Under the pieces are notes generated by a model. That model was not told the DNA's origin. It searched no databases and was given only the letters and a program-made list of their open reading frames with translations. Positions 13,693 to 21,261 of a stretch of 22,285 nt of DNA are shown piece after piece. This DNA comes from Thermoflexus hugenholtzii JAD2 (GTDB lineage: Bacteria > Chloroflexota > Dehalococcoidia > UBA2979). Location of the stretch: the NCBI GenBank assembly GCA_945889565.1, contig CAMDBZ010000006.1, forward strand, positions 1 to 22,285. Reading direction: 5' to 3'. How positions within the stretch are numbered: position 1 is the stretch's first letter; each line of letters begins with the position of its first letter. Made by a program: the position numbers and the translations under genes.

Positions 13693-14697
13693 CTACAAGA
13701 GCTGGCCCTGCCGCGCGTCCGGGGCCGCGACGGGCTCCGGTGGCGGTGCGGGGCGCCCGGCGGGCGGCGCTACAGTCGATCCTAGCACGGGCACTCCGGC
13801 GGCTCCCAGCCGCGCGTGCAGGCGGCGCGCGTTCGCGGGGCCCTGATCGAAGTTGTTCGTGTTCATCACCAGGTGCAGCTCGTCGGTCTCGGCGGCGAGC
13901 GCGGCGATCTTCGGCACCCACTCGTCGAGCTCGGCGTCGGCGTAGTCGTAGTCGAAGCGCTGGGCGGAGGTCTCGGTGCGCGCTTCCCACATCGCGGCGT
14001 TGCGGCCGTGGAAGCGCACGAAGCCGGCGCGCGCGGTGGCGGCGGCGACCGGGGGCACGGACGAGGCGAAGCCCTGTGGCTCGTCGACGCAGATGTAGCT
14101 GAAGCCGAGGTCGCCGAGCAGCGCGAGCGTGTCCTCGGCGTGGGTGGCGTCGAGCCAGGCGGCGTTGCGGAACTCGACGGCGCCGCGGTACGGGCCGAGG
14201 CGGTCGCGCAGCTCCTCGAGGTAGGCGTGCGAGGGGCGGCTCGGCATGAACCAGCGGGGGAACTGCAGCACCACGACGCCGAGCCGACCGGCCGCATACA
14301 GGGGCTGCAGCGCGTCGATGTACGTCGACCAGCAGAGGTCGACGAGCGCGGGCGGCGTGCGCTCGCGCTCGAGGTTGCGCGCGGCGGCGAGCGCGGGCGG
14401 CAGCAGCTCCTTGATCGCCTTCGGCAGCCGCGCGACGGGTGTCGGGTGGTTGGTGAAGAGCGAGTACGCCTTGACGTCGAAGGTGAAACCGGGCGGCGTG
14501 CGTTCGACCCAGCGCTGGGCGTTCTCGACGGTGGGCAGCCCGTAGTACGTGGCGTCGACCTCGACGAGCGGGAACTGCGTGGCGTAGTAGCGCAGGCGCT
14601 GCTCGGCGGAGCGGGCGGCGGGCGGGTAGAACCGCCCGCTGTCGATGAGCGGCCTGTCGGTCCAGGAGGCGGTGCCGAGCAGGAGGCGGGCGGTCAT
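13693..14697 (-). CDS. DUF72 family protein (YecE-like TIM barrel)
   Basis: A 334-aa protein with DUF72 signatures: LLLGTASWTDRPLIDSGRFYPP at the N terminus, LVEVDATYYGLP, FTFDVKAYSLFTNH, VVVLQFPRWF, AVEFRNAAW, ICVDEP, FVRFHGRN, a YDYADAELDEW segment and VMNTNNFDQGPANA. DUF72 proteins have a TIM-barrel-like fold. Their activity is unknown. The last ~30 residues are Pro/Ala-rich and beyond the family core. ATG at 14697 gives the family N terminus. A long upstream continuation of this frame lies inside the transporter gene and is rejected. There is no Shine-Dalgarno. A 12-base palindrome lies 27 bases upstream. It could be co-transcribed with the transporter (56-base gap). Confidence 0.92.
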   Translation of the reverse strand: MTARLLLGTASWTDRPLIDSGRFYPPAARSAEQRLRYYATQFPLVEVDATYYGLPTVENAQRWVERTPPGFTFDVKAYSLFTNHPTPVARLPKAIKELLPPALAAARNLERERTPPALVDLCWSTYIDALQPLYAAGRLGVVVLQFPRWFMPSRPSHAYLEELRDRLGPYRGAVEFRNAAWLDATHAEDTLALLGDLGFSYICVDEPQGFASSVPPVAAATARAGFVRFHGRNAAMWEARTETSAQRFDYDYADAELDEWVPKIAALAAETDELHLVMNTNNFDQGPANARRLHARLGAAGVPVLGSTVAPPAGRPAPPPEPVAAPDARQGQLL

Positions 14698-14723
14698 GTG
14701 GGGGAGGGTACGCGCGGAAGGGA

Positions 14724-14735
14724 ATGCGATCGCAT
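14724..14735. promoter_or_regulatory. Perfect 12-bp palindrome ATGCGATCGCAT upstream of the DUF72 gene
   Basis: It lies in the 56-base gap between the transporter stop and the DUF72 start. It is a candidate operator. However, the inner GCGATCGC recurs elsewhere in this GC-rich window (for example at 13612-13619), so chance or a methylation-type motif is possible. Confidence 0.4.
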
Positions 14736-14753
14736 GGCGTGCAGTGGCGCGCG

Positions 14754-15926
14754 CTACGCGAAGAGCAGGGCCATCGGCACCAGCGTCATCACCGCGAGGA
14801 AGGCGGCGAGCCAGCGCGGTTGCGCGGAGACGCGGTGGGCGATGGCGAGCAGCGCGCGCTGGTACGGGCGGTAGGCGAGCGTGAGCACGGCGAGCGAGAC
14901 GGCGGTGACGGAGAGCATCTCGACGAGCACGACCTCGGTGGCGCCGCCGCCGGGGACGAGGAACGAGGCGAAGAGCGTGTCGATGAACGTCGTGATGTTC
15001 GCGCCCATGATGTAGGGGATCACGGCGTTGCGGCGGACGATACCTTTGAGCGTGAGCGGCACGAGGATCGTCACGGACAGCGACACGGACATCGTCACCG
15101 AGGTGATGAGCGCGCCGAACAGGAACATCGAGCGCGGCGAGTCGAAGCGGCGCGAGAGGCGCTCGATGCGCGGCGAGGGTGGGTCGAGGTTCGGCAGCAG
15201 GCGGTCGAAGAGCGCGAACGCGCCGAGCAGCGCGCCGATGCCGAGCGCGAAGAGCGCGGCGGCGGGCAGGCGCTCGTCGAGCGCGCTGACGAGCGGCTTG
15301 GCGACGGTGGCGATGGACTCCCATTGCAGCGGCAACTGCTCGACGGTACCGCGCAGCCAGCCGGCCTTGAGCACCGCGAGGCCGAGCAGCGTGGCGGGGG
15401 CGTAGATCGTCGCGGTGGTGAGCAGCGCGAGCACGCCGACGTAGATGCCGTCCGGGCGGCGGCGGCCGCGCAGGTAGGCGACGAAGCCGACGAGCAGCAC
15501 GACCATCGACGCGCCGAACCGCGAGCCGGAGACCATGCCGAGCGCCTCGCTGGTGGTGACGGCGCCGCCGTGCAGCAGCGACAGCGCGAGCGCGGCGACG
15601 GGCGAGCCGGAGAGCGCGCCGTACGCGAGCAGCCAGCCGAAGCCGAGCAGATTGAGCGGGCCGTGCGCGTCGATGCGCTGTAGCAGGTCGGCGACGCCGC
15701 CCGCGGCGGCGGCGAGCAGCCGCAGCGCGAGCACGAACAGGTACAGCACGAGCACGCTGCCCGTGACGATGCGCAGCGTGTGCGCGGTGAACGCGGTGGG
15801 GCGCACGGCGCGCGCGGGCAGCCGCGTGTGCAGCCACGCGGGGAGCGCGGGGACGAACGGCGCGTCGTCGGCCGCGAGCGGCGGCGGGTCGAGCGGGGGC
15901 GCCTCGACGGCGCCTTTCGCGCTCAC
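14754..15926 (-). CDS. Na/Pi-cotransporter-family-like membrane protein, candidate sulfate carrier
   Basis: A 390-aa polytopic protein with about nine hydrophobic segments. It has two repeated halves, the pattern of the Na/Pi cotransporter (NptA/PF02690-like) fold. The second-half motif IMGANITTFIDTLFASFL matches the GANIGT-type signature. The expected QSSS motifs are not retained: the corresponding places read SGSPVAALALS and TSVTMSVSLS. The substrate may therefore differ from phosphate. It follows sat by 26 bases in the same direction, as the last gene of the sulfate assimilation cluster, where a sulfate permease would be expected. No other sulfate transporter gene is visible here. GTG at 15926 is the best start, with a weak Shine-Dalgarno. 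The first ~45 residues are a cytoplasmic Pro/Ala-rich tail. Confidence 0.78.
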   Translation of the reverse strand: MSAKGAVEAPPLDPPPLAADDAPFVPALPAWLHTRLPARAVRPTAFTAHTLRIVTGSVLVLYLFVLALRLLAAAAGGVADLLQRIDAHGPLNLLGFGWLLAYGALSGSPVAALALSLLHGGAVTTSEALGMVSGSRFGASMVVLLVGFVAYLRGRRRPDGIYVGVLALLTTATIYAPATLLGLAVLKAGWLRGTVEQLPLQWESIATVAKPLVSALDERLPAAALFALGIGALLGAFALFDRLLPNLDPPSPRIERLSRRFDSPRSMFLFGALITSVTMSVSLSVTILVPLTLKGIVRRNAVIPYIMGANITTFIDTLFASFLVPGGGATEVVLVEMLSVTAVSLAVLTLAYRPYQRALLAIAHRVSAQPRWLAAFLAVMTLVPMALLFA

Positions 15927-15952
15927 CGGCTCACCGGGTGCTCACTTGTTGC

Positions 15953-17152
15953 TCATCGGGCGCTCGCGGCGCCGCGCATCGACTCGATCAGCACCTGTGC
16001 GACCTCGGGGCGGGTGAACTCGATGGGCGGCACTTCGCCGGCGGCGAGCATCTCCCGCACGCGCGTGCCGGAGAGCACGATGTGCGCCTTGGCGGGGTGC
16101 GGGCAGCTGCGCGTGCTGGCCATCGAGTCGCACGTGCGGCAGAAGAACGTGTGCTCGAAGCGCATGGGGGTGATCGCGAGCTCGCCGCCCGCGAGCTCGT
16201 CGAAGATCGTCTGCGCGTCGTAGGTGCCGTAGTAGTCGCCGACGCCCGCGTGGTCGCGACCGACGATGAAGTGGGAGCAGCCGTAGTTCTGGCGCATGAT
16301 CGCGTGGAAGATCGCCTCCCGCGGCCCGGCGTAGCGCATCGAGGCGGGGAGCACGGAGAGCAGCACGCGGCCTGGCGGGTAGTAGCCGTCCAGCAGCACG
16401 CGGTAGCAGCGCATGCGCACGTCGGCGGGGATGTCGCCTTCCTTTGTCTCGCCGACGAGTGGGTGCAGCAGCAGGCCGTCGACGAGCTCGAGCGCGACCT
16501 TTTGCAGGTACTCGTGCGCGCGATGCACCGGGTTGCGCGTCTGGAAGCCGACGACGGTGCGCCAGCCGCGCGCGGCGAAGGCGGCGCGCGTCTGCGCGGG
16601 CGTCAGGCGGTACTCCGGGAACTCCGGGTCCGGCGGCAGCGCGAACGCGCGCACCGCGCCGCCGACGAGCGTGCCGGTCTGCGCGTTGATCGCGGCAACC
16701 CCGGGGTGCAGCGGGTCCTCGGTGCGGTAGACCATGCGCGCCTCGCGCGGGCGGTCGGCGGCGTAGGCCTCGGCGACCTGCATCACGGCGAGCGGCACGC
16801 CATCGGGCGTGACGAGGCACGCCTCGCGGCCGACGAGCGCGCGCGCCTGCTCGTCCGGGGCGGCCAGCGTGACGGGCACGCTCCACACGGGTCCGGAGGC
16901 GAGGTGCATGGTATCGATCACAGCGTCGTAGTCGGCGCGGCCGAGGAAGCCATCGAGCGGGCTGAGCGCGCCGACGGCGAGCAGTTCGAGGTCCGTGACC
17001 TGGCGCGCGTCGAGCGTGAGCGTGGGCAGCGAGCGCGCGCGCTCGGCGAGCGCGGCGGCCTCGGCGCCGGTGGCGAGGCGCTCGGTCAGGCGGCCGCCGT
17101 GCGGGGCGATGAGCGCGTCGGCGGTGTTGTTCGTTGCGGGGGCGCTAGGCAC
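15953..17152 (-). CDS. sat: Sulfate adenylyltransferase (ATP sulfurylase, single-subunit type)
   Basis: Sat activates sulfate with ATP to adenylylsulfate (APS) and pyrophosphate. The 399-aa chain shows the nucleotide-binding FQTRNPVHRAHE (Gln204-Glu214), GRDHAGVGDYYG (298-309) and the FFCRTCDSMASTRSCPH region, whose cysteines and histidine are typical of metal-binding prokaryotic Sat. It is the homo-oligomeric type, not CysDN. GTG at 17152 overlaps the end of cysC by eight bases, so it is probably translated by coupling. I see no independent Shine-Dalgarno. It lies in a cluster with cysC, cysH and the siroheme reductase, which supports assimilation. In sulfate-reducing or sulfur-oxidising organisms Sat can serve dissimilation, but no dsr or apr genes are here. 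Confidence 0.96.
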   Translation of the reverse strand: MPSAPATNNTADALIAPHGGRLTERLATGAEAAALAERARSLPTLTLDARQVTDLELLAVGALSPLDGFLGRADYDAVIDTMHLASGPVWSVPVTLAAPDEQARALVGREACLVTPDGVPLAVMQVAEAYAADRPREARMVYRTEDPLHPGVAAINAQTGTLVGGAVRAFALPPDPEFPEYRLTPAQTRAAFAARGWRTVVGFQTRNPVHRAHEYLQKVALELVDGLLLHPLVGETKEGDIPADVRMRCYRVLLDGYYPPGRVLLSVLPASMRYAGPREAIFHAIMRQNYGCSHFIVGRDHAGVGDYYGTYDAQTIFDELAGGELAITPMRFEHTFFCRTCDSMASTRSCPHPAKAHIVLSGTRVREMLAAGEVPPIEFTRPEVAQVLIESMRGAASAR

Positions 17153-17690
17153 GGGCGGCCGCCGGCACGAGCCCGCGCTGCTCGAGGCAGGCGAGGATCG
17201 CCGCGAGCGATTCCGCCTCGGTCTGGGTCTCGGAGTTCACGCGCACCTCGGGGTTGTCGGGCGCCTCGTAGGGGTCGGACACGCCGGTAAAGTTCGCGAT
17301 CTCGCCGCGCAGCGCCTTCGCGTACAGCCCTTTGACGTCGCGTCGCGTGAGCTCGTCGATGGAGCAGTCGACGTGCACCTCGACGAACTGGTCGACCTGC
17401 GCGCGCACCTGGTTGCGGATGTCGGCGTAGGGGGAGATGGCCGCGGTGATGACGGCGACGCCGTTGCGCGCGAGCAGCTTCGCGACGTAGCCGATGCGCA
17501 GGATGTTGGTGTCGCGGTCCTCCTTCGAGAAGCCGAGGCCTTTCGAGAGGTTGGTGCGCACCTCGTCCCCGTCGAGGATCTCGACGGGGACGCCGCGCGC
17601 GCGCAGCACGGGCGCGAGCGCCTCCGCGAGCGTGGACTTGCCGGCGCCGGAGAGGCCGGTGAACCAGACAACGAACCCGGGCTGTGCCAC
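17145..17690 (-). CDS. cysC: Adenylylsulfate kinase
   Basis: CysC phosphorylates APS to PAPS. The 181-aa protein has Walker A GLSGAGKST (residues 12-20), EILDGDEVR, the NILRIGYVAKLL segment, VITAAISPY and the lid-like VKGLYAKALRGEIANFTGVSDPYE, all standard for the family. I chose GTG at 17690 because GAGGAAGGAG lies just upstream. The GTG at 17714 would add eight residues without a ribosome-binding site. It overlaps sat by eight bases. A strong hairpin lies in the 138-base gap after cysH. Since the neighbouring CysH has an Fe-S cluster and probably uses APS directly, PAPS made here may also serve sulfotransferases. Confidence 0.95.
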   Translation of the reverse strand: MAQPGFVVWFTGLSGAGKSTLAEALAPVLRARGVPVEILDGDEVRTNLSKGLGFSKEDRDTNILRIGYVAKLLARNGVAVITAAISPYADIRNQVRAQVDQFVEVHVDCSIDELTRRDVKGLYAKALRGEIANFTGVSDPYEAPDNPEVRVNSETQTEAESLAAILACLEQRGLVPAAARA

Positions 17691-17756
17691 GCGCGCTCCT
17701 TCCTCGATGTTCACGATCTCGATGTGCTCGATGCTGTCGTTAGGGCTGTTCGCGAG

Positions 17757-17805
17757 CCGGCCGCGGTGCTGCGCTCGGTGCTGAGCGGCGCAGGGCCGCG
17801 GCCGG
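17757..17805 (-). repeat. Strong stem-loop between cysH and cysC
   Basis: CCGGCCGCGG (17757-17766) pairs perfectly with CCGCGGCCGG (17796-17805). After a 2x2 internal loop, CTGCGC (17769-17774) pairs with GCGCAG (17788-17793). No T tract follows on the minus strand, so an RNA processing, stability or attenuation role is more likely than simple termination. Confidence 0.7.
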
Positions 17806-17828
17806 ATGGGCGTGTGAGCGCGGCTGGG

Positions 17829-18578
17829 TCAGGGTTCGGTGTGCAGGCCGCACTCCGTCTTGTCCTGACCGGACCAGCGCCCGGAGCGCGGGTCGTCGCC
17901 GGGGGCCACGGCCTTCGTGCAGTTCGTGCAGCCGATGCTCGGGTAGCCCTGGTCGTGTAGCGGGTTGTACGGCACGTTGTTCGCGAAGATGTAGGCCCAC
18001 ACGCGCTTTTCGTCCCAGTTGATGAGCGGGTTCAGCTTCACGAGCCCGAACTTCGCGTCCCATTGCACGGCGGGTGTGTCGGCGCGCTCCGCAGACTGGT
18101 CGCGGCGCAGGCCGGAGATCCACGCTTGCTTGCCGGCGAGGGCGCGACGGTTCGGCTCGATCTTGCGGATCTCGCAGCACAGGTCGGGGTCGCGTTCCCA
18201 GAGCGCGGCGCCGTGCTGCGCGGCCTGTTGTTCCGGCGTGACGTCCGTCTTGTAGCCGACGACGCGCGCGCCGGGCCAGCGCTGCGGTGCGGCCTCGACC
18301 ATCGCGTACGTCTCCGGGAAGAGGTAGTCGGTGTCGAGGTAGAAGACCTCGGCGCTCGGCTGCAGGCGCTGCACCATGTCCATCAGCACCATGCCGGAGA
18401 CGCCGCCGAACGAGCACGCGAGCGTGACGCCGTCGCCGTAGCGCGCGAACGCCCACGCGAGGATCGCCTCGGGCTCGGCGCCGTCGAGCGCGGCCGCGGC
18501 CTGTGCGATCACCTCCGCCTCGGTGTGGTCGACGGGGACGCTCTCGCGCGATCTCGCCCATGCTCGGTGTGTGGTCAT
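17829..18578 (-). CDS. cysH: Phosphoadenylyl/adenylyl-sulfate reductase, [4Fe-4S] (APS reductase) type
   Basis: CysH reduces activated sulfate to sulfite with thioredoxin-type reductant. The 249-aa chain has the PP-loop-like SFGGVSGMVLMD near residue 57, YLDTDYLFPETY, YKTDVTPE, and the catalytic C-terminal KTECGLH (Cys243). It also has Cys134-Cys135 (DLCCEIRK) and Cys217-Cys220 (GCTNCT), the CC...CxxC ligands of a [4Fe-4S] cluster found in APS reductases and absent from E. coli-type PAPS reductases. By family knowledge it therefore probably uses APS, perhaps both APS and PAPS as in Bacillus-type enzymes. ATG at 18578 has GGAG six bases upstream. Hairpins lie on both sides of the gene. Confidence 0.95.
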   Translation of the reverse strand: MTTHRAWARSRESVPVDHTEAEVIAQAAAALDGAEPEAILAWAFARYGDGVTLACSFGGVSGMVLMDMVQRLQPSAEVFYLDTDYLFPETYAMVEAAPQRWPGARVVGYKTDVTPEQQAAQHGAALWERDPDLCCEIRKIEPNRRALAGKQAWISGLRRDQSAERADTPAVQWDAKFGLVKLNPLINWDEKRVWAYIFANNVPYNPLHDQGYPSIGCTNCTKAVAPGDDPRSGRWSGQDKTECGLHTEP

Positions 18579-18595
18579 CGTCGCTCCGTCTCTGG

Positions 18596-18618
18596 GAGCT
18601 CGGCTCCGGACCGAGCTC
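18596..18618 (-). repeat. Perfect 8-bp hairpin between the siroheme reductase gene and cysH
   Basis: GAGCTCGG (18596-18603) pairs with CCGAGCTC (18611-18618) around a seven-base loop. It lies in the 79-base gap, about 18 bases upstream of the cysH start. With the 17757-17805 element it brackets cysH, suggesting mRNA processing or differential stability. Confidence 0.6.
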
Positions 18619-18657
18619 GCTACCGGGTTGTGGTCGCTGTTGTCGTGATCGCGCGCG

Positions 18658-20460
18658 CTAGATCGCGCACTCGCCTTCGCCGCGCTCGAGCACGTAGAGG
18701 CCGTCGCGCTCCCAGTCGATGAACTCGTCCATGCCTTCGAGCGAGAACTCCGGCGGCAGCGCGAGGTCCGTGAGCAGGCCCTCGAGCTGCTTCGTGCCGA
18801 CGCGCTCGGCGAAGGCGGTGAACTCCTCGTTGGGGCCGAGGCGCTCGGCCTGGTAGTGCGCGATGAAGCGCTCGACGACCTCGGGCGCGCGCTTCGCGGG
18901 GATGCGCGTCTTCAGCAGGTCGCCGATGCGGATGCGGCCGTTGGCGCGCGTGCCGCCGACGTAGATGTGGTAGGCGGGCAGCTGGCGCTCGTTCGAGTTC
19001 GCGGCCTTGATCGCGGCGCCGTGGAAGCCGATGGAGCCGATGTGGTGCTGGCCGCAGGAGTTGGGGCAGCCGCTGACGTTGATGCGCATGCGGCGCGTGG
19101 CCGCGTCCACGATCTCGAGCGACTGCACCTTCTGCGAGATCGCGCGGTTGAGGCCCATCGAGCAGGTGATGCCGAGCTTGCACGAGTCCGTGCCGGGGCA
19201 GCTCACGACGTCCGTGATCTCTTGCGCGCCCGCGTGGTGCAGTCCGAGCTCGCGCAGCGCCGTCCAGACGGGGTACAGCTGCGCCTCCGGGATCCAGCGC
19301 AGCACGATGTTCTGGTTCACGGAGGTGCGCGCGCGGCCGTTGCCGAACGTGCGCATGATCTGCGCGATGCCGCGGAAGCCCTCCGGCGTGAGGTCGCCTT
19401 GCGGTACTTTCACCTCGACGGTGCAGTAGCCGGACTGGCGCTGCGCGCGCGCGTTCGAGGCGACGAAGCGCTCGAAGTCCGCGCGGTCGGCAGCGGCGGG
19501 CGGCGCCGGCTGCGCGGGCAGCGTCGGCGCGTCGGCGGCCTCGTCATCGAGGTAGAGCAGGGCGTTCGTGTCCGGGCGCTCGCTCGCCCACGGCTGCTGC
19601 AGCTCGGCGTCCACCATTTCGCGGAAGGCGGCTTCGCCGACGCGATGCACGAGGAACTTGATGCGCGCCTTGGCGCGGTTCTTCCGCAGCTCGTCGGCGG
19701 CGTTGAAGATGCGCAGCACGGCCTCGGAGACGCGCAGGAACTCGTCGACGGACACCCACTCGCGCAGCGTCACAGCGTCGCGCGCCATGATCGCCAGGCC
19801 GCCGCCGGCGACCATGCGGAAGCCCTTCGTGGGCACGCCATCGACATCGCGGATCTCGGGGATGAAGCCGAGGTCGTGGATGCCGGTGATCGCCTCGTCC
19901 TGCGCGCTGCCGGTGAACGCGACCTTGAACTTGCGCGGCAGCAGCTGCGTGATCGGGTTGCGCACCCAGTAGCGCACGAAGGCGCCCGCGTACGGGGAGA
20001 TGTCGAACGGCTCATCGGCGCGCACGCCCGCGTACGGGTCGCCGGTGACGTTGCGCACGGTGTTGCCGCAGGCCTCACGCGTCGACAGGCCGGATTCGGC
20101 GATGCGGCGCAGGATCGGGCCGGCGTCGGTGAGCTTGAAGTGGTGGAACTGCACGTTCTGGCGGGTGGTGATGTGGCCCTTGCGCAGCGGCATGTACTGC
20201 TCGGTGACGTCGGCGAGGGCGTCGAACTGGTCCGCGGTGAACGCGCCGAAGGGGAACTTGATGCGCATCATCTGGCGGTCGGGCTGGCGCTGGCCGTAGA
20301 CGCCCTGCTTGAGGCGGAAGCCGATGAACACCGGCTCCTCGATGTTGCCCGCGAGGAATTCGCCGGCCTCGGACTCGAAGTCGTCGAACTCCGCCTCGAG
20401 GATGGGGATGACGCGGCCGGGCGCGTCGGTCTGCGCGGTACTCTGCGAAGTGGTCGTCAT
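18658..20460 (-). CDS. Siroheme [4Fe-4S] sulfite reductase (ferredoxin), NirA/Sir family
   Basis: A 600-aa member of the nitrite/sulfite reductase hemoprotein family, which carries out six-electron reduction of sulfite to sulfide. The siroheme-Fe-S ligands are clear: Cys421 and Cys427 (SCPGTDSC) and Cys465 and Cys469 (SGCPNSCGQHH). Two ferrodoxin-like half-domains are visible (GVYGQRQPDRQMMRIKFPFG; VEVKPQG-like VEVKVPQGDLTPEG), with NPITQLLPRKFKVAF between them. Tyr55 and Cys131 sit near the positions that form a Tyr-Cys link in mycobacterial NirA/SirA. The family alone does not separate nitrite from sulfite reductases. The cluster with cysH, cysC and sat makes sulfite the likely substrate. 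ATG at 20460 follows AAGGGA by about eight bases. It is the first gene of the sulfate cluster. Confidence 0.94.
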   Translation of the reverse strand: MTTTSQSTAQTDAPGRVIPILEAEFDDFESEAGEFLAGNIEEPVFIGFRLKQGVYGQRQPDRQMMRIKFPFGAFTADQFDALADVTEQYMPLRKGHITTRQNVQFHHFKLTDAGPILRRIAESGLSTREACGNTVRNVTGDPYAGVRADEPFDISPYAGAFVRYWVRNPITQLLPRKFKVAFTGSAQDEAITGIHDLGFIPEIRDVDGVPTKGFRMVAGGGLAIMARDAVTLREWVSVDEFLRVSEAVLRIFNAADELRKNRAKARIKFLVHRVGEAAFREMVDAELQQPWASERPDTNALLYLDDEAADAPTLPAQPAPPAAADRADFERFVASNARAQRQSGYCTVEVKVPQGDLTPEGFRGIAQIMRTFGNGRARTSVNQNIVLRWIPEAQLYPVWTALRELGLHHAGAQEITDVVSCPGTDSCKLGITCSMGLNRAISQKVQSLEIVDAATRRMRINVSGCPNSCGQHHIGSIGFHGAAIKAANSNERQLPAYHIYVGGTRANGRIRIGDLLKTRIPAKRAPEVVERFIAHYQAERLGPNEEFTAFAERVGTKQLEGLLTDLALPPEFSLEGMDEFIDWERDGLYVLERGEGECAI

Positions 20461-20497
20461 CGTGGGTCCCTTCGGGCGGTCTTGCCCGGAATGTGCC

Positions 20498-20524
20498 CTC
20501 CCCGAGGGAGAAGTTGACTAACTT
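20498..20524. promoter_or_regulatory. Candidate operator and leader hairpin between the sulfite reductase and DUF4202 genes
   Basis: AAGTT-GACT-AACTT (20511-20524) is a perfect 5-bp inverted repeat in an AT-rich patch of the divergent intergenic region. It contains TTGACT (20514-20519), a possible -35 for the plus-strand gene, with GAGAAT (20538-20543) as a weak -10 after 18 bases. Beside it CTCCC-CGA-GGGAG (20498-20510) forms a small hairpin in the reductase leader. Regulation of both genes by one factor is inferred. Confidence 0.45.
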
Positions 20525-20532
20525 GCTCGACA

Positions 20533-21234
20533 ATGGCGAGAATCAGCCTCGATGGTAGCACCGGAGGCAGGCGTGTCAACACGGAGCGCCGGCGGCGACG
20601 GGGCCGCGGCGTGACCGCCGAGCGGGTCGGGGACGAGCGGGGGGAGGGCCCCGGCGGGGCCTTTGCGCGCGCGCTGGCCGCCATCGATGCCGCGAACGCG
20701 GCCGACCCGACGCTGCTCGAGACCCCGACCGGGCCGCGGCCCAAGGAGCTCGTCCACGCGGAGTTGCTGACGGCGTGGGTGCGGCGATTGCGGCCGGACG
20801 CCTCGGAGGCGCTGCTGCTCGCGGCGCGGGCGCACCACCTGCGTCGCTGGACCGTGCCGCGAGGCACCTACCCGGCGGGGCGGCAGGGCTACCTGCGCTG
20901 GCGGCGGGACTTGCACGCCTTCCATGCCGACGAGGCGGCGCGGCTGCTCGCGGAGGTGGGCTACGACGCGGCGCTCTGCGCGCGCGTCGGCCAGATCGTG
21001 CGCAAGGAGCGCCTCAGCCAGGACCCCGAGGTGCAGACGCTCGAGGACGGCCTGTGCCTCGTCTTCCTCGAGCTGCAGCTCGACGAGCTCACCGATCGCG
21101 TCGCGGACGAGGCGAAGATGGTGGACGTGCTGCGCAAGAGCTGGCGCAAGATGAGCCCCGCCGGCCGCGAGGTCGCGCTCGGCCTCGAGCTGTCGGACGC
21201 GGGGCTGGCGCTGGTGCGGCGGGCGCTGGGGTAG
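20533..21234 (+). CDS. DUF4202 family protein
   Basis: The protein (233 aa from this start) matches DUF4202, an uncharacterised helical family. Its typical blocks are AIDAANAADP, PKELVHAELLTAWV, ASEALLLAARAHHLRRW, RGTYPAGRQGYLRWRRDLH, HADEAARLLAEVGYD, LSQDPEVQTLEDGLCLVFLEL, and KMVDVLRKSWRKMSP. Paired histidines (AHHLRRW and DLHAFHADE) and acidic residues recall HD-like metal sites, but that is only a guess. In my recollection the family often sits beside assimilatory sulfite reductase genes, as here. The start is uncertain. ATG at 20533 has no Shine-Dalgarno. GTG at 20611 would match the family length better and overlaps the stop of a 13-codon upstream frame (GTG 20573, behind GGAGG). Residues before about 43 are non-family sequence. 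Confidence 0.82.
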   Translation: MARISLDGSTGGRRVNTERRRRRGRGVTAERVGDERGEGPGGAFARALAAIDAANAADPTLLETPTGPRPKELVHAELLTAWVRRLRPDASEALLLAARAHHLRRWTVPRGTYPAGRQGYLRWRRDLHAFHADEAARLLAEVGYDAALCARVGQIVRKERLSQDPEVQTLEDGLCLVFLELQLDELTDRVADEAKMVDVLRKSWRKMSPAGREVALGLELSDAGLALVRRALG

Positions 21235-21261
21235 CGGTCGATGCGCGTCGTTGGCGACGGC

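Noticed and set aside
14698..15837. Upstream continuation of the DUF72 frame
   Set aside because: It runs through the transporter gene in another frame. The DUF72 family N terminus begins at the ATG at 14697.
15938..17290. A 450-codon frame antisense to sat
   Set aside because: No domain, and fully overlapped by the clear ATP sulfurylase.
18856..20517. A 553-codon frame antisense to the siroheme reductase
   Set aside because: The opposite strand carries a complete NirA/Sir-family protein with all cofactor ligands. This frame has none.
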